Of a DNA stretch of 64,000 nucleotides, positions 41,062 to 49,968 are shown piece after piece. The stretch is from Oribacterium sp. P6A1 (GTDB taxonomy: Bacteria; Bacillota; Clostridia; Lachnospirales; Lachnospiraceae), in the NCBI RefSeq assembly GCF_000702885.1, contig NZ_JNKO01000010.1, positions 1 to 64,000 of the forward strand, written 5' to 3'. The notes beneath the pieces were generated by a model. It was not told the origin of the DNA. It ran no database searches and saw only the letters and a program-made list of their open reading frames with translations. A program made the position numbers and the translations under genes. How positions within the stretch are numbered: position 1 is the stretch's first letter; each line of letters starts with the position of its first letter.

Positions 41062-42183
41062 TTATCTAAAATATCTCAGTGCTTCCACAAGAGCCAGAAT
41101 AGTCAGGGATTGTCCGTAGGCCATAGGAGCAATGAGTATATTTTTATAATGTTCTTTATTCATACCCATTCCTGTACCGCCGGAAACATTGAGCACTGTT
41201 CCATCTTCCGAGATATTGCCCAGTATCCCCCTGATAGCCTTAGCGGCGCATGCTTTATAAGAATCATCCAGAATCCCCAGTTTCAATCCCTTAAGTATTC
41301 CTGCTGCAATAGCCGCAGATCCTGATACCTCTTCATAGCTTTCCGTATCATCCAAAACCGTATGCCAGAGACCGCTCTCCGCCTGAAGATTCTTCAATGC
41401 AGAAACCTGAGATTTGTAGCAGTCAAGAATAAAACTTTTCACACCTGAATTGAGAGGTTCCCTAAACTCCTCCAGGTAGTCAAGAATCCCAAGTGTGAAC
41501 CAGCTGTTGCCGCGGCACCAGAACACCTCACCGAAATTGTTGTTTTCATTGAATGTCCAGCCATGATAAAACAGACCGGTTTTCTTGTCATAAAGGTACT
41601 TTATGTGCATCAAAACCTGATGGATTCCCTCATTTATCCATGCTTCATTCCGGTACTTCTGCCCCATCCTGTTAAGGAAAAGCACTGTCATAAAGATGGT
41701 GTCGATCCACATCTCATTTTCGTTAAGACGTACCCCCTGACGGTCACCGTTTGCGCTTGTGACATGCTGGAACCCCCCTTCCTTTGTTCTGGGAAGACAG
41801 TTCATGAGCCAGTCTGCCCAGCTGAGACACAGCTCCTCATATCTTTTGTCTTTAAGCCTATCGTTAAGTTCAGAAAGGGTAAGCAGCGGAGTTGTGGTGT
41901 TAATGTTTCTGGATGGAAGTCCTGCCTCCAGATTTCTGTCAAACCAGTCCTTAAGAAAAGTCATATACTCGTCGTTTCTGTCTATATCCATTTTATTGAT
42001 AAGTCCGTACAGACCAACTCCCTGTGGCCAGTCCCACTCACTTATGCCGAAATCTCTCTTGAAGTACCCTATGGACTCTCCTTTTTCCTTAAGATCAGAT
42101 TCATTCTCCGGTCCGTCAAGATTCATGAGCTTCTTGATCACCAGGTCAAGTTTATTTCCTATTTCCTTTTTACTTAATTCCAT
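41062..42183 (-). CDS. GH105 unsaturated rhamnogalacturonyl hydrolase
   Basis: 373 residues of an alpha6/alpha6-barrel glycoside hydrolase family 105 protein (YteR/YesR type). Diagnostic stretches are WDWPQGVGLYGLINKM, NINTTTPLLTLSEL, ENEMWIDTIFMTVLFLNRMG (with the catalytic Asp region) and WCRGNSWFTLGILDYLEEF. It removes the unsaturated galacturonic acid from rhamnogalacturonan disaccharides, releasing rhamnose. No signal peptide, so it works in the cytoplasm on imported sugar. Divergent from an AraC gene that may control it. Confidence 0.9.
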   Translation of the reverse strand: MELSKKEIGNKLDLVIKKLMNLDGPENESDLKEKGESIGYFKRDFGISEWDWPQGVGLYGLINKMDIDRNDEYMTFLKDWFDRNLEAGLPSRNINTTTPLLTLSELNDRLKDKRYEELCLSWADWLMNCLPRTKEGGFQHVTSANGDRQGVRLNENEMWIDTIFMTVLFLNRMGQKYRNEAWINEGIHQVLMHIKYLYDKKTGLFYHGWTFNENNNFGEVFWCRGNSWFTLGILDYLEEFREPLNSGVKSFILDCYKSQVSALKNLQAESGLWHTVLDDTESYEEVSGSAAIAAGILKGLKLGILDDSYKACAAKAIRGILGNISEDGTVLNVSGGTGMGMNKEHYKNILIAPMAYGQSLTILALVEALRYFR

Positions 42184-42236
42184 CTGAATTCCAACTCCTC
42201 ACTTATTAACATTTTTTCCGTAATATCCGACATAGG

Positions 42237-42265
42237 TTTACAGGTTTACTTCACCACTTTATAAT
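42237..42265 (+). promoter_or_regulatory. Promoter of the first AraC gene
   Basis: TTTACA (42237-42242), 17 bp, TATAAT (42260-42265). An inverted repeat of GATGTTTAG (42266-42279 against 42328-42342) begins at the expected start of transcription and reaches the AraC ATG. Confidence 0.65.
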
Positions 42266-42342
42266 GATGTTTAGCCTTAAATTACCTGCAGGCTTTAACC
42301 CATTATCATTTCCGCAACTTAGCTGTATAAGGACTAAACATC

Positions 42343-43260
42343 ATGCTTGAACCAATTACCGAAGCCAATGAAAAACTCACCCTCTTCTGCGCCATAGACG
42401 GTCTTGCCGTTGAACACAAGGTACGCTATGGGCAGTATGATATGAGAGTGAAGCATTTCCATCCCGAATATGAGATTTTCTATATTCTTGAAGGTCAGCG
42501 GGATTTCTTTTTCGATAATCGAATACATCATGCTTCAAAGGGGGATCTGATCCTTATTGATTCAAATCTCATTCATATGACCACATCAACCGGCGAAGAT
42601 GATTTCGGACATAACAGAATCATTCTTTACATCACACCGGATCGCCTGAAGTCCATTGAAACCGCTTTTCCATCCCTTAACCTCACCCGTTTTTTCAGAA
42701 CCAACTACGGTGTATATCATCTTAATGAAGAACAGCAAAACAACTTCATGGATTTCTATTACAGGTTCAAGAAAGAATATCAGGATAAAAAACCAAACTA
42801 TCAGCTTTCCATGGAATTTGCCGTCATGGAACTTCTGCTTCATATGACCAGAGATCTTAAGCGCACCATAACTTTCGATGAACCCGGATCTGACAGCAAA
42901 AACTATCAGCATGCTTACGAGATCGCGGATTATCTCTCGGAACACTTCCGGGATGATATCGATCTTGATTTTCTTGCAAAGAATTTCTTTCTCAGCAAGT
43001 ACTACCTGTGCCGTACTTTCCGTGAAGTCACGGGCTATAACATTCGCGAATACATAAACATTTACCGCATCCGCGCGGCCAAGCAGCTTCTGGAAGAATC
43101 GGATGAAAGCATTGATTCCGTAGCTTCCAAAGTGGGCTACCACTCAGCAACCCACTTTGAAAAGATCTTCAAGTCATATATGAATGTCTCGCCTCTGAAG
43201 TATCGCAAGCAGAGAAACGTGTATGTAAGCATGATACCTGTGATGGATCATCTGACATGA
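42343..43260 (+). CDS. AraC-family regulator with cupin sensor (first)
   Basis: 305 residues. The N-terminal half is a cupin sugar-binding domain (VKHFHPEYEIFYILEGQRDFFFDN, GDLILIDSNLIHM). The C-terminal AraC double helix-turn-helix starts about residue 200 (IDLDFLAKNFFLSKYYLCRTFREVTGYNIREYINIYRIRAAKQLL, DSVASKVGYHSATHFEKIFKSYMNVSPLKYRK). It is divergent to the GH105 gene and convergent to the TRAP genes; rhamnogalacturonan oligosaccharides or rhamnose are the likely effectors. Confidence 0.9.
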   Translation: MLEPITEANEKLTLFCAIDGLAVEHKVRYGQYDMRVKHFHPEYEIFYILEGQRDFFFDNRIHHASKGDLILIDSNLIHMTTSTGEDDFGHNRIILYITPDRLKSIETAFPSLNLTRFFRTNYGVYHLNEEQQNNFMDFYYRFKKEYQDKKPNYQLSMEFAVMELLLHMTRDLKRTITFDEPGSDSKNYQHAYEIADYLSEHFRDDIDLDFLAKNFFLSKYYLCRTFREVTGYNIREYINIYRIRAAKQLLEESDESIDSVASKVGYHSATHFEKIFKSYMNVSPLKYRKQRNVYVSMIPVMDHLT

Positions 43261-43298
43261 TGATTCCGACAACTGTATGTACTTAATTCCTTTCGATT

Positions 43299-43340
43299 AA
43301 TGCTAATCCCCCTGCCCTTTAATGCTATGGGATTAGCATT
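43299..43340. terminator. Perfect 12-bp stem between convergent genes
   Basis: AATGCTAATCCC (43299-43310) is inverted at 43329-43340, between the ends of the AraC gene and the TRAP large-permease gene. T-rich tract is weak, so efficiency is uncertain. Confidence 0.55.
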
Positions 43341-43440
43341 ATATTTCCCCGACAGAAGTTTCAATTCGTTGATTAAGATATCAATAAAAACATGTTCTTT
43401 TGCTATGTTCTAAAGATAACTCCTACATATCTATGCTTAT

Positions 43441-44754
43441 TCAAATCAGTCCAAGTGTCTTCGGCAGCCACTCTGAAATTGCGGGCACAAATGTCACAAA
43501 CAAAAGCGCAACTATAATCACCGCAAAGTAGGAAACAAGTCTCTTTATGACATTTTCCACCTTCAGTTTTGCCACTGAACATCCCACAAAGAGTACGCTT
43601 CCAACAGGCGGAGTGACTGTTCCTATGGCCAGATTCATTACCATCATAACTCCGAACTGGATCTCATCCATTCCCACACTCTTCGCCACCGGGAGGAATA
43701 TCGGGGTAAAGATCATGAGAGCCGGTGCCATATCCATAAATGTTCCAACGATGAGCAGGATAATGTTTATGATGAGAAGTATCACTATCCTGTTTTCAGA
43801 CACCGAGAGAAGCAGTGCACTGATGGCCTGTGGAAGACCTGTGAAGGAAAGAACGAAACTGAGAACCTGTGATGCGCCGATGATGAGCATAACGATGGTT
43901 GTCATGGTTCCGGCATCAACGAGAACCTTGTAAATATCCTGAAGTCCTATGCTTCTGTAAACAAATACTGCAAGGATAAAAGCGTATATAACCGCAACAC
44001 CGGCTGCCTCAGTCGGCGAGAAAAGTCCGGAGAGAATACCGCCGATGATGATAACTATCATGAGAAGTGAAGGAACCGCACGGCAGAAAGTGCTCCATGC
44101 TTCCTTAAGTGTTATATTCTCGGTTCTCTTTACAACGTATCCGTTTTTTGCCGCATAGGCAAATGCTACCGCTCCGCAAAGCACTGCCCAGAGAAGTCCC
44201 GGAATCCAGCCTGCCATGAGAAGCGCTGCCACAGAGGTTCCGCCGGCTGCAGCCGAGTACACGATGAAAGCATTGGTAGGAGGTATCAGCTGACCTACAG
44301 GAGCTGTTGCGATATTGGTTGCAGCCGCAAAAGCCTCGTCATACCCCTGCTCCTTTTCAAGAGGATTCATCACTCCTCCTATGGCAGTGGCTGCCGCGAT
44401 ACCTGAACCTGAAAGTGATCCGAAAACCGTGTTTCCCGCGATGTTCGTAAGAGCCAGTGAGCCCGGAACTCTTCCAAGCACCAGCATGGCGAGATCGATG
44501 ATTCTCTGTGCTATTCCACCGTTACTCATAAGAGTTCCCGCAAGAATGAAAAAAGGAACTGCAAGAAGTGAGAAGGAATCTATTCCGCTTGCCATTTTCT
44601 GGGCTGAAATAAACATTCCAAAACGCGGATCCATAAACATTATTATGGTCACCAGTGCGGAAGAAATGATACTGAAGGAAATTGGAACCTTCATAAAAAG
44701 AAGGAAGAAAAACACTACCAAAAGTACTATAGCTGCCTGTGCCTGCATCATCAC
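43441..44754 (-). CDS. TRAP transporter large permease (DctM)
   Basis: 437 residues, about 12 hydrophobic segments, matching DctM: LLAVPFFILAGTLMSNGGIA, GSLSGSGIAAATAIGGVMNP, PTNAFIVYSAAAGGTS and MNLAIGTVTPPVGSVLFVG. It carries the ion-coupled import path. The ATG overlaps the DctQ stop (four bases), so the two subunits are coupled. Confidence 0.92.
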   Translation of the reverse strand: MMMQAQAAIVLLVVFFFLLFMKVPISFSIISSALVTIIMFMDPRFGMFISAQKMASGIDSFSLLAVPFFILAGTLMSNGGIAQRIIDLAMLVLGRVPGSLALTNIAGNTVFGSLSGSGIAAATAIGGVMNPLEKEQGYDEAFAAATNIATAPVGQLIPPTNAFIVYSAAAGGTSVAALLMAGWIPGLLWAVLCGAVAFAYAAKNGYVVKRTENITLKEAWSTFCRAVPSLLMIVIIIGGILSGLFSPTEAAGVAVIYAFILAVFVYRSIGLQDIYKVLVDAGTMTTIVMLIIGASQVLSFVLSFTGLPQAISALLLSVSENRIVILLIINIILLIVGTFMDMAPALMIFTPIFLPVAKSVGMDEIQFGVMMVMNLAIGTVTPPVGSVLFVGCSVAKLKVENVIKRLVSYFAVIIVALLFVTFVPAISEWLPKTLGLI

Positions 44755-45245
44755 GCTGCCTTCCTTTCTGTCACATCTGACTCTTCTCTAATTTGCCTGC
44801 TAAGCTCCATAAGTCTCGGTACTGTATAGAAAACCATGAGAAATCCGGCGACAGGTACTCCCATGTAGTAGAACTCCATAGGCATCTGAAGTGCTGCGGA
44901 TAACTGTCCTCTGGCGTTTAGTGTCACCATGATACCGCCAATGATAAATACCGATACACTTAGTATCAGAATCAAAGTTTCTACAAAGATGGCATTGAGT
45001 TTCTTTCCTTTTTCCGAAAATGTATCAACGATGAACTCAATGGCTATATGCTGATTCTTTCCGTATGCGTAGGGCACTCCCAGCATCGTGAGCCAGATAA
45101 GTGCATATCTCATAAATTCCTCTGTCCAGTCAGCTGCGTGGTTGAGAACAAATCTGGTGAAAATCTGCCAGAAATTGGCACCGACCATGCATACTATAAG
45201 GACAGCCATGATTGTTTCGATAATCCTGTTTACTGTCTTAGTCAT
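44751..45245 (-). CDS. TRAP transporter small permease (DctQ)
   Basis: 164 residues with four membrane segments and the DctQ signature FVLNHAADWTEEFMRYALIWLTMLG followed by GKNQHIAIEFIVD. It pairs with DctM. Position is directly after the binding-protein gene. Confidence 0.9.
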   Translation of the reverse strand: MTKTVNRIIETIMAVLIVCMVGANFWQIFTRFVLNHAADWTEEFMRYALIWLTMLGVPYAYGKNQHIAIEFIVDTFSEKGKKLNAIFVETLILILSVSVFIIGGIMVTLNARGQLSAALQMPMEFYYMGVPVAGFLMVFYTVPRLMELSRQIREESDVTERKAA

Positions 45246-45272
45246 TTTTTCTCCTTTCCAGCCTTTGGCTCA

Positions 45273-46295
45273 TCAGCTTCTGTAAAGCTCGATGTCATCA
45301 TAGAGCGCTTTATATTCGTTGCCCTGGGATTTGTATTCTTCATGGATAGGCTGAACAGCTTCGATGAATGCTGTCTTATCGATATCCTTGTAGATATTTA
45401 CGCCATGTTCCTTTGCTTCTTCAATTGCCGAATCCATCATGTCATTGTAAACTGCCTTGAAGTTGTCATTGGTCTCGGAAAGCGCCTTTTGAAGTGCTTT
45501 CTTTTCATCATCTGAAAGAGAATTCCAGGTCTTTGTGCTGATAATGTATATGTCCGGAGAATACTGGTGCTCAGTGTAGGTGTAGGAACTCACCAGATCT
45601 TCATGTCCGTTTACTGTGAGCGCAAGCTCTGTGTTTTCAGCTCCGTCAACGATTCCCTGCTGGAGAGCTGAATAGGTTTCGCTGGAAGACATGGGCACAG
45701 GAGTTGCACCCATGGCCTCTATCATGCCCATGGAGGTTGTGCTGACCATGGAACGGATCTTCATGCCCTGAAGATCTGAAGGGTCATCCACACAGACATC
45801 CTTCTTGAGATAGTAATTTCTTGAACCGTTTGCGTAGTATCCTATCGCGATAAATCCCTGATCTGCAGTGGATTCAAAAAGCTTTTTTACAGCCTCGCTT
45901 TTTTCCATGGCCTCATAGTAATGCTCCTGACTTGTGAAAAGATAAGGCAAAGCAAAAATAGCATATCTGTTGTCGAACTGACCGAGAGTGTTGGAGCTGA
46001 CCTTAGCCATATCAAGAATCCCGGCCTGTACCATCTCTACCTCTTCTGTCTCGGATCCCAGTTGTCCGCTTGGATATATCTTGATGCTGAGGTCTCCGCC
46101 TGAATCCTTTTCCGTGAAATCACTGAATTTTGCAATAGTGTCCGCAATCTCCGAACCATCCTGCTGATTATGAGCAAGTTTTAGCTGAGTGTTTCCGCTA
46201 AAATCAGAAGCCTTTACACTTATAAAGGTTCCTCCTGCTGCTATAAGCGCACAGGCTGTAAATGCTGCTCCTATGCGACCGACAATCTTTTTCAT
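45273..46295 (-). CDS. TRAP transporter solute-binding protein (DctP)
   Basis: 340 residues: signal peptide (about 28 residues, no lipobox), then a DctP-family binding protein. LKLAHNQQDGSEIADTIAKFSD, SGGDLSIKIYPSGQLGSETEEVEMVQAG and DPSDLQGMKIRSMVSTTSMGMIEAMGATPVPMSSSETYSALQQGIVDG, which holds the Arg that grips a carboxylate. That Arg implies an acidic ligand such as the unsaturated uronyl-rhamnose disaccharide; this fits the GH105 gene nearby. AGGAGG precedes the ATG. Confidence 0.92.
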   Translation of the reverse strand: MKKIVGRIGAAFTACALIAAGGTFISVKASDFSGNTQLKLAHNQQDGSEIADTIAKFSDFTEKDSGGDLSIKIYPSGQLGSETEEVEMVQAGILDMAKVSSNTLGQFDNRYAIFALPYLFTSQEHYYEAMEKSEAVKKLFESTADQGFIAIGYYANGSRNYYLKKDVCVDDPSDLQGMKIRSMVSTTSMGMIEAMGATPVPMSSSETYSALQQGIVDGAENTELALTVNGHEDLVSSYTYTEHQYSPDIYIISTKTWNSLSDDEKKALQKALSETNDNFKAVYNDMMDSAIEEAKEHGVNIYKDIDKTAFIEAVQPIHEEYKSQGNEYKALYDDIELYRS

Positions 46296-46717
46296 AAACT
46301 ACCTCCTGGCAGAAAACAATTGATACGAAAAAAACAGATTATAATTGGCCAATTATCATGATGTAAGTGTAAAAAGTATATTCTGCTCATCAATTATCCG
46401 GCACTCATGTAATCTATAATACTTTCAGCCCTTGCATCATATTAAATTCTGATGTTTCGTCACTTCATTTAACTGTAGATATAGTAGCATTTTTGCATTT
46501 CGATTAATCTTTTTTAATTGCAATTTTTGATGATTTTTCGAACAAAATTGCGGTTTAGAAAAGGAAAACCGGTTTTTGTTCGTAATTCTTATCAAAAATC
46601 AAAAAAAGAGCCAGACCCTCAAAAAGGATCTGACTCATAGAAAATCCATATCGTTCAAATGCTGTTGTACCCAAAATATGCACAGACTTAGAATTATTGA
46701 AATCTGAAATGGATCAC
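46296..46717. other. TRAP promoter region with palindromes
   Basis: A 420-base gap. The 16-bp perfect palindrome ATAATTGGCCAATTAT (46340-46355) lies about 45 bases before the DctP ATG and resembles GntR-type operators of the AATTGG...CCAATT form. AAAACCGGTTTT (about 46565-46576) is a second palindrome. The minus-strand terminator for the dehydrogenase is at 46601-46636. Confidence 0.6.
46601..46636 (-). terminator. Terminator after the GldA-like gene
   Basis: GAGCCAGACCC (46608-46618) opposes GGATCTGACTC (46626-46636), with seven T following on the minus strand. It ends the rhamnose operon. Confidence 0.85.
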
Positions 46718-47815
46718 TTACTTTCCAAGAGCTATTCTTCCCATGGCATCTGCCTGCATGATGGCATCGTAAAGCTCACATGGCTGGACATCACCTGCAA
46801 GGTTATGAATGGTCTCACCGGGTACGCAGGCATTCTCTGCAATGATTCTAACCTGCTCTTCTGTTGTGATTCCGATCTGCTCAAGGGTTACAGGAAGACC
46901 GACTTCAAGGCAGAAGCTCTGAACATCATCAAATTCTTCCTTTGTTGCACCTTCAAGCACAAGCTGTACCAATGTTCCGAGAGCCACACAATCACCGTGA
47001 TCCGCATGTTTACAGCCTACAGCAGTGACACCGTTATAGAAAGAGTGGGCAGCTGCACAGTTTACATTGTCTGCACCAACACCTGAGAGGTAAACATTGG
47101 CCTCAATTATATTTTCAAGAGCAGGAGTAACCACGTGAAGCTTACATGCCTCTATGGCCTGCTTTCCATACTGACGGAGTGTCTCATAGCAGAGCTTTGC
47201 AAGTGCCTGACCTGCTCTGGTTATTCCGGTTCCCTCAAGACTTGAAGACTCTGTACGGATGGAAGCTCTTCCCTCAAAATATGTTCCGAGAGCATCACCC
47301 ATTCCGGAGACAAGGAAATGAACCGGTGCGTTGGCTATAACGTTACAGTCAACCATAACGGCATCAGGGTTTGTAGGATAGAACAGATACTTGTCGAAGC
47401 TGTGGTCATCGTTATAGATAACGGAAAGTCCTGTACATGGTGCATCTGTTGCTGCAACCGTAGGGACTATAACTATATGCTTTCCCTCGTAATATGCGGT
47501 AGCCTTTGCTGTATCAACTGCGCTTCCGCCACCGATGGCAACAACAACGTCGATGTTGTCGCTCTTTACTATCTCCTGCATCTTCTTTATTTCACCGTTG
47601 CTGGAGATTCCGCCGAAGATTTCATAACGTCTGTAATCGTCATGTCCTTCAAAGCTCTTTTCAATCTTGTCGTGGCAAGCCTTGTATCCGCTGTTGGAAC
47701 ATACAAACAGCCAGCGCTTGCCCATGTAACCCATCTCATCGTAAAACTTGTTTAATGCGTCTCGCCCCTGAACGTACTTGAGTGGTTCACGCATTGCTCT
47801 TAACCTGCCCATCAT
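46718..47815 (-). CDS. GldA-like iron/zinc alcohol dehydrogenase in the rhamnose operon
   Basis: 365 residues of the glycerol dehydrogenase branch of the Fe-ADH superfamily: AIGGGSAVDTAKATAYY, IVPTVAATDAPCTGLSVIY, GMGDALGTYFEGRAS (Asp ligand), CAAAHSFYNGV and CKHADHGDCVALG (His ligands). GldA proteins oxidise glycerol and also reduce lactaldehyde and methylglyoxal. Placed after rhaM, it probably turns the L-lactaldehyde from RhaD into 1,2-propanediol, regenerating NAD. RBS AAGGAGG, ten bases from ATG. A 14-bp palindrome GTTAATTAATTAAC (47843-47856) lies upstream. Confidence 0.88.
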   Translation of the reverse strand: MMGRLRAMREPLKYVQGRDALNKFYDEMGYMGKRWLFVCSNSGYKACHDKIEKSFEGHDDYRRYEIFGGISSNGEIKKMQEIVKSDNIDVVVAIGGGSAVDTAKATAYYEGKHIVIVPTVAATDAPCTGLSVIYNDDHSFDKYLFYPTNPDAVMVDCNVIANAPVHFLVSGMGDALGTYFEGRASIRTESSSLEGTGITRAGQALAKLCYETLRQYGKQAIEACKLHVVTPALENIIEANVYLSGVGADNVNCAAAHSFYNGVTAVGCKHADHGDCVALGTLVQLVLEGATKEEFDDVQSFCLEVGLPVTLEQIGITTEEQVRIIAENACVPGETIHNLAGDVQPCELYDAIMQADAMGRIALGK

Positions 47816-47842
47816 AATAAATGTGCCTCCTTATCAGAAAAC

Positions 47843-47933
47843 GTTAATTAATTAACAATGCGTATATAATTTTAAACCTCTCAAAATCGGGTTTCAACGT
47901 TTTGAATTGTACTTATTGATAAACAATTAACAT
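47843..47933 (-). promoter_or_regulatory. GldA-like gene upstream region: palindrome and 34-base motif copy 2
   Basis: GTTAATTAATTAAC (47843-47856) and, at 47900-47933, the motif shared with 40999-41032. Together they suggest a separate control point inside the rhamnose operon. Confidence 0.55.
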
Positions 47934-47998
47934 AGAGGATGCAGCCATGCCCACTATCTCCGTCTCTTTATAACTTATACATCTACTTATTAAATTGG

Positions 47999-48316
47999 TC
48001 AATCAAGTCTGAATACCGGTTCCAGCTTGGGCTGTGCACCGGTTACAGGGTCCATGACCAGTTCAAGGATATCTTTCATATACTCATTCCATTTTTCAAC
48101 CACCGCACTTTCTGCCTGGGTTCTCTCTGCATAGACCACGCCTTTTTCGCATTCATAATATCCGAAAAGCTCGTCTCCGTCCGCAAATATGGTGTAGTTT
48201 ACTATGCCTGCCTTTTTCAGAACCTCCACCATCTCCGGCCAGATTTCATTGTGTCGCTTTATATATTCTGCCTTGCATCCCGGTTTGATGCGGCCTCTCC
48301 ATGCCATTCTTTCCAT
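47999..48316 (-). CDS. rhaM: L-rhamnose mutarotase
   Basis: 105 residues, full length for RhaM: MAWRGRIKPGCKAEYIKRHNEIWPEMVEVLKKAGIVNYTIF, EYECEK and the C-terminal EPVFRLD. It interconverts alpha and beta L-rhamnose for the isomerase. The conserved His of KRHNEIWPEM and the Tyr of NYTIF are the usual catalytic positions. Eleven bases after rhaB. Confidence 0.93.
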   Translation of the reverse strand: MERMAWRGRIKPGCKAEYIKRHNEIWPEMVEVLKKAGIVNYTIFADGDELFGYYECEKGVVYAERTQAESAVVEKWNEYMKDILELVMDPVTGAQPKLEPVFRLD

Positions 48317-48327
48317 TTTTTCTCCTT

Positions 48328-49878
48328 TTAACTCTCATAACACTTTACATCAAAGGATTCAGACACAGCTTTTCTGAACATCCAAAGGTCTTCATATACT
48401 CCGGACGCTATCATCTGAGCTCCTATATTTCCGATGGCTGTAGCCTCTCCGGGACCTGCGATTACCTTAAGTCCGGTCTCCTTTGCAGTAAGCTCATTCA
48501 GCCACTCTGCATTGGAACCGCCACCTACGATATGAATAGTCTCATACCGTTTTTTTGTTATATCTTCGATTTCCTTCACTGCTTTCTTATAACATACAGC
48601 AAGGGAATGATATATGACTCTCGCTATCTCCCATGGCGTTTCCGGTACCTGCTGCCCGGATTCACGGCAGGCCTTCTTTACCTCTTCTATCATGGATTTG
48701 GGGGCGAGGAATCTTGAATCATTGGCATCGACTACAGAGTTGATGGAAGCCTCTTTGGCTTTTGCGCATAGATTTGCGAAGCTGAAATATTTCTTTGCAT
48801 CTTCTATGCTTATTTCTTCTGTTTCTCCCAAGATATCGCCCGAATTATGGGATTCTCCTGCGTTCTCCCGTTTATCCTGCATCTTGGGGCCGGATGCCTC
48901 ATAAGCTTTTTCAATATATAAATCGTAATCAGCAATCAGTTCTTTCTGAACTGACTGTATCATCCAAAGTCCCATGATGTTTTTAAGGAAACGGAATCTG
49001 TGATCGAAGCCGCCTTCGTTGGTGAAGTTGGCATCATGAGCCTCCTCTGAAAGTTCCGGGGCAAGAAGCTCTGTTCCAAGAAGTGACCAGGTTCCGGAAG
49101 ATATGTAAAGCACATCCTCTGAAACGGTCGGAACACTCATAACTGCAGAACCGGTATCATGGGTGGCGGGAAGGATAACCTTACAGTCAAAGCCAACCTC
49201 TTCGATAACTTTCGGAAGGAGATTGCCAACAACAGTTCCCGGCATGGACAGTTCACCGAACAGCTTATCAGGAAATCCCAGCTTCTTTATCAGCTCCCTA
49301 TCCCAGTAACAGCTAACTGCATCCAGAAGCTGAGTGGTTGAAGCATTGGTATACTCCTGCTTCTTTACTCCTGTAAGAAGGAAGTTTAGATAATCCGGCA
49401 CCATGAGAAAACTCCCGGCCTTCCGGAGCCATTCAGGATGCTGTTCTTTAACTGCATTAAGCTGATAGATGGTATTGAAAATGGCCTTCTGTATGCCTGT
49501 CCGGTCATAAAGCTCTTTTTCGGAAATCACTTTATACACTTCCGAATCCTGCCCCTCGGTACGACTGTCCCTGTATGCAAAACATGGTCCAAGCTTTTCA
49601 TCATTTTCATCCAGAAGTACATAATCCACCGCCCAGGTGTCTATAGCCATGGAAACAGGAATCTTGCCGGCCTCACAGCACTTCTTCATACCCGTCTTTA
49701 TCTCACGGAACAGTCTTTCCGTATCCCATACCTTATGTCCGTTTTCTTCATCCATGCCGTTTGGGAATCTGTACATCTCTTCCAGAACTATCTTTCCGTT
49801 TTCAAGATGTGCAAGTATATGTCTTCCGCTGGATGCACCGATATCCACTGCAAGATAATAAATTTTTTCTTCGTTCAT
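48328..49878 (-). CDS. rhaB: Rhamnulokinase with a hydrophilic insertion
   Basis: 516 residues from the ATG at 49878, which gives the family start EEKIYYLAVDIGASSGRHIL; the longer frame to 49950 adds unrelated residues. FGGY-type kinase motifs: DIGASSGRH, AIDTWAVDYVLL, THDTGSAV, YISSGTWSLLG and HIVGGGSNAEWLN. It phosphorylates L-rhamnulose. Between residues about 335 and 375 a Glu/Ser/Asn-rich stretch (DKRENAGESHNSGDILGETE) is inserted compared with the usual 470-490-residue kinases. RBS is weak and a hairpin (49917-49947) lies just upstream. Confidence 0.9.
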   Translation of the reverse strand: MNEEKIYYLAVDIGASSGRHILAHLENGKIVLEEMYRFPNGMDEENGHKVWDTERLFREIKTGMKKCCEAGKIPVSMAIDTWAVDYVLLDENDEKLGPCFAYRDSRTEGQDSEVYKVISEKELYDRTGIQKAIFNTIYQLNAVKEQHPEWLRKAGSFLMVPDYLNFLLTGVKKQEYTNASTTQLLDAVSCYWDRELIKKLGFPDKLFGELSMPGTVVGNLLPKVIEEVGFDCKVILPATHDTGSAVMSVPTVSEDVLYISSGTWSLLGTELLAPELSEEAHDANFTNEGGFDHRFRFLKNIMGLWMIQSVQKELIADYDLYIEKAYEASGPKMQDKRENAGESHNSGDILGETEEISIEDAKKYFSFANLCAKAKEASINSVVDANDSRFLAPKSMIEEVKKACRESGQQVPETPWEIARVIYHSLAVCYKKAVKEIEDITKKRYETIHIVGGGSNAEWLNELTAKETGLKVIAGPGEATAIGNIGAQMIASGVYEDLWMFRKAVSESFDVKCYES

Positions 49879-49916
49879 TTGATATACCAATCCTATAGTT
49901 GTTCTGTACATAAATA

Positions 49917-49947
49917 CGTCAGCTCCCGGATTAAGAAAGAGCCGACG
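49917..49947 (-). repeat. Hairpin between rhaD and rhaB
   Basis: In the minus-strand RNA CGTCGGCTC pairs with GAGCTGACG, one G-U, just before the rhaB start. No T-run; a candidate for differential stability or translation of rhaB. Confidence 0.6.
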
Positions 49948-49968
49948 CATTTATTTCAAGAATCTGAT

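Noticed and set aside
41563-42177. A 204-codon plus-strand ORF opposite the GH105 gene
   Set aside because: Antisense to a gene with clear family motifs; no start context and no protein-like motifs.
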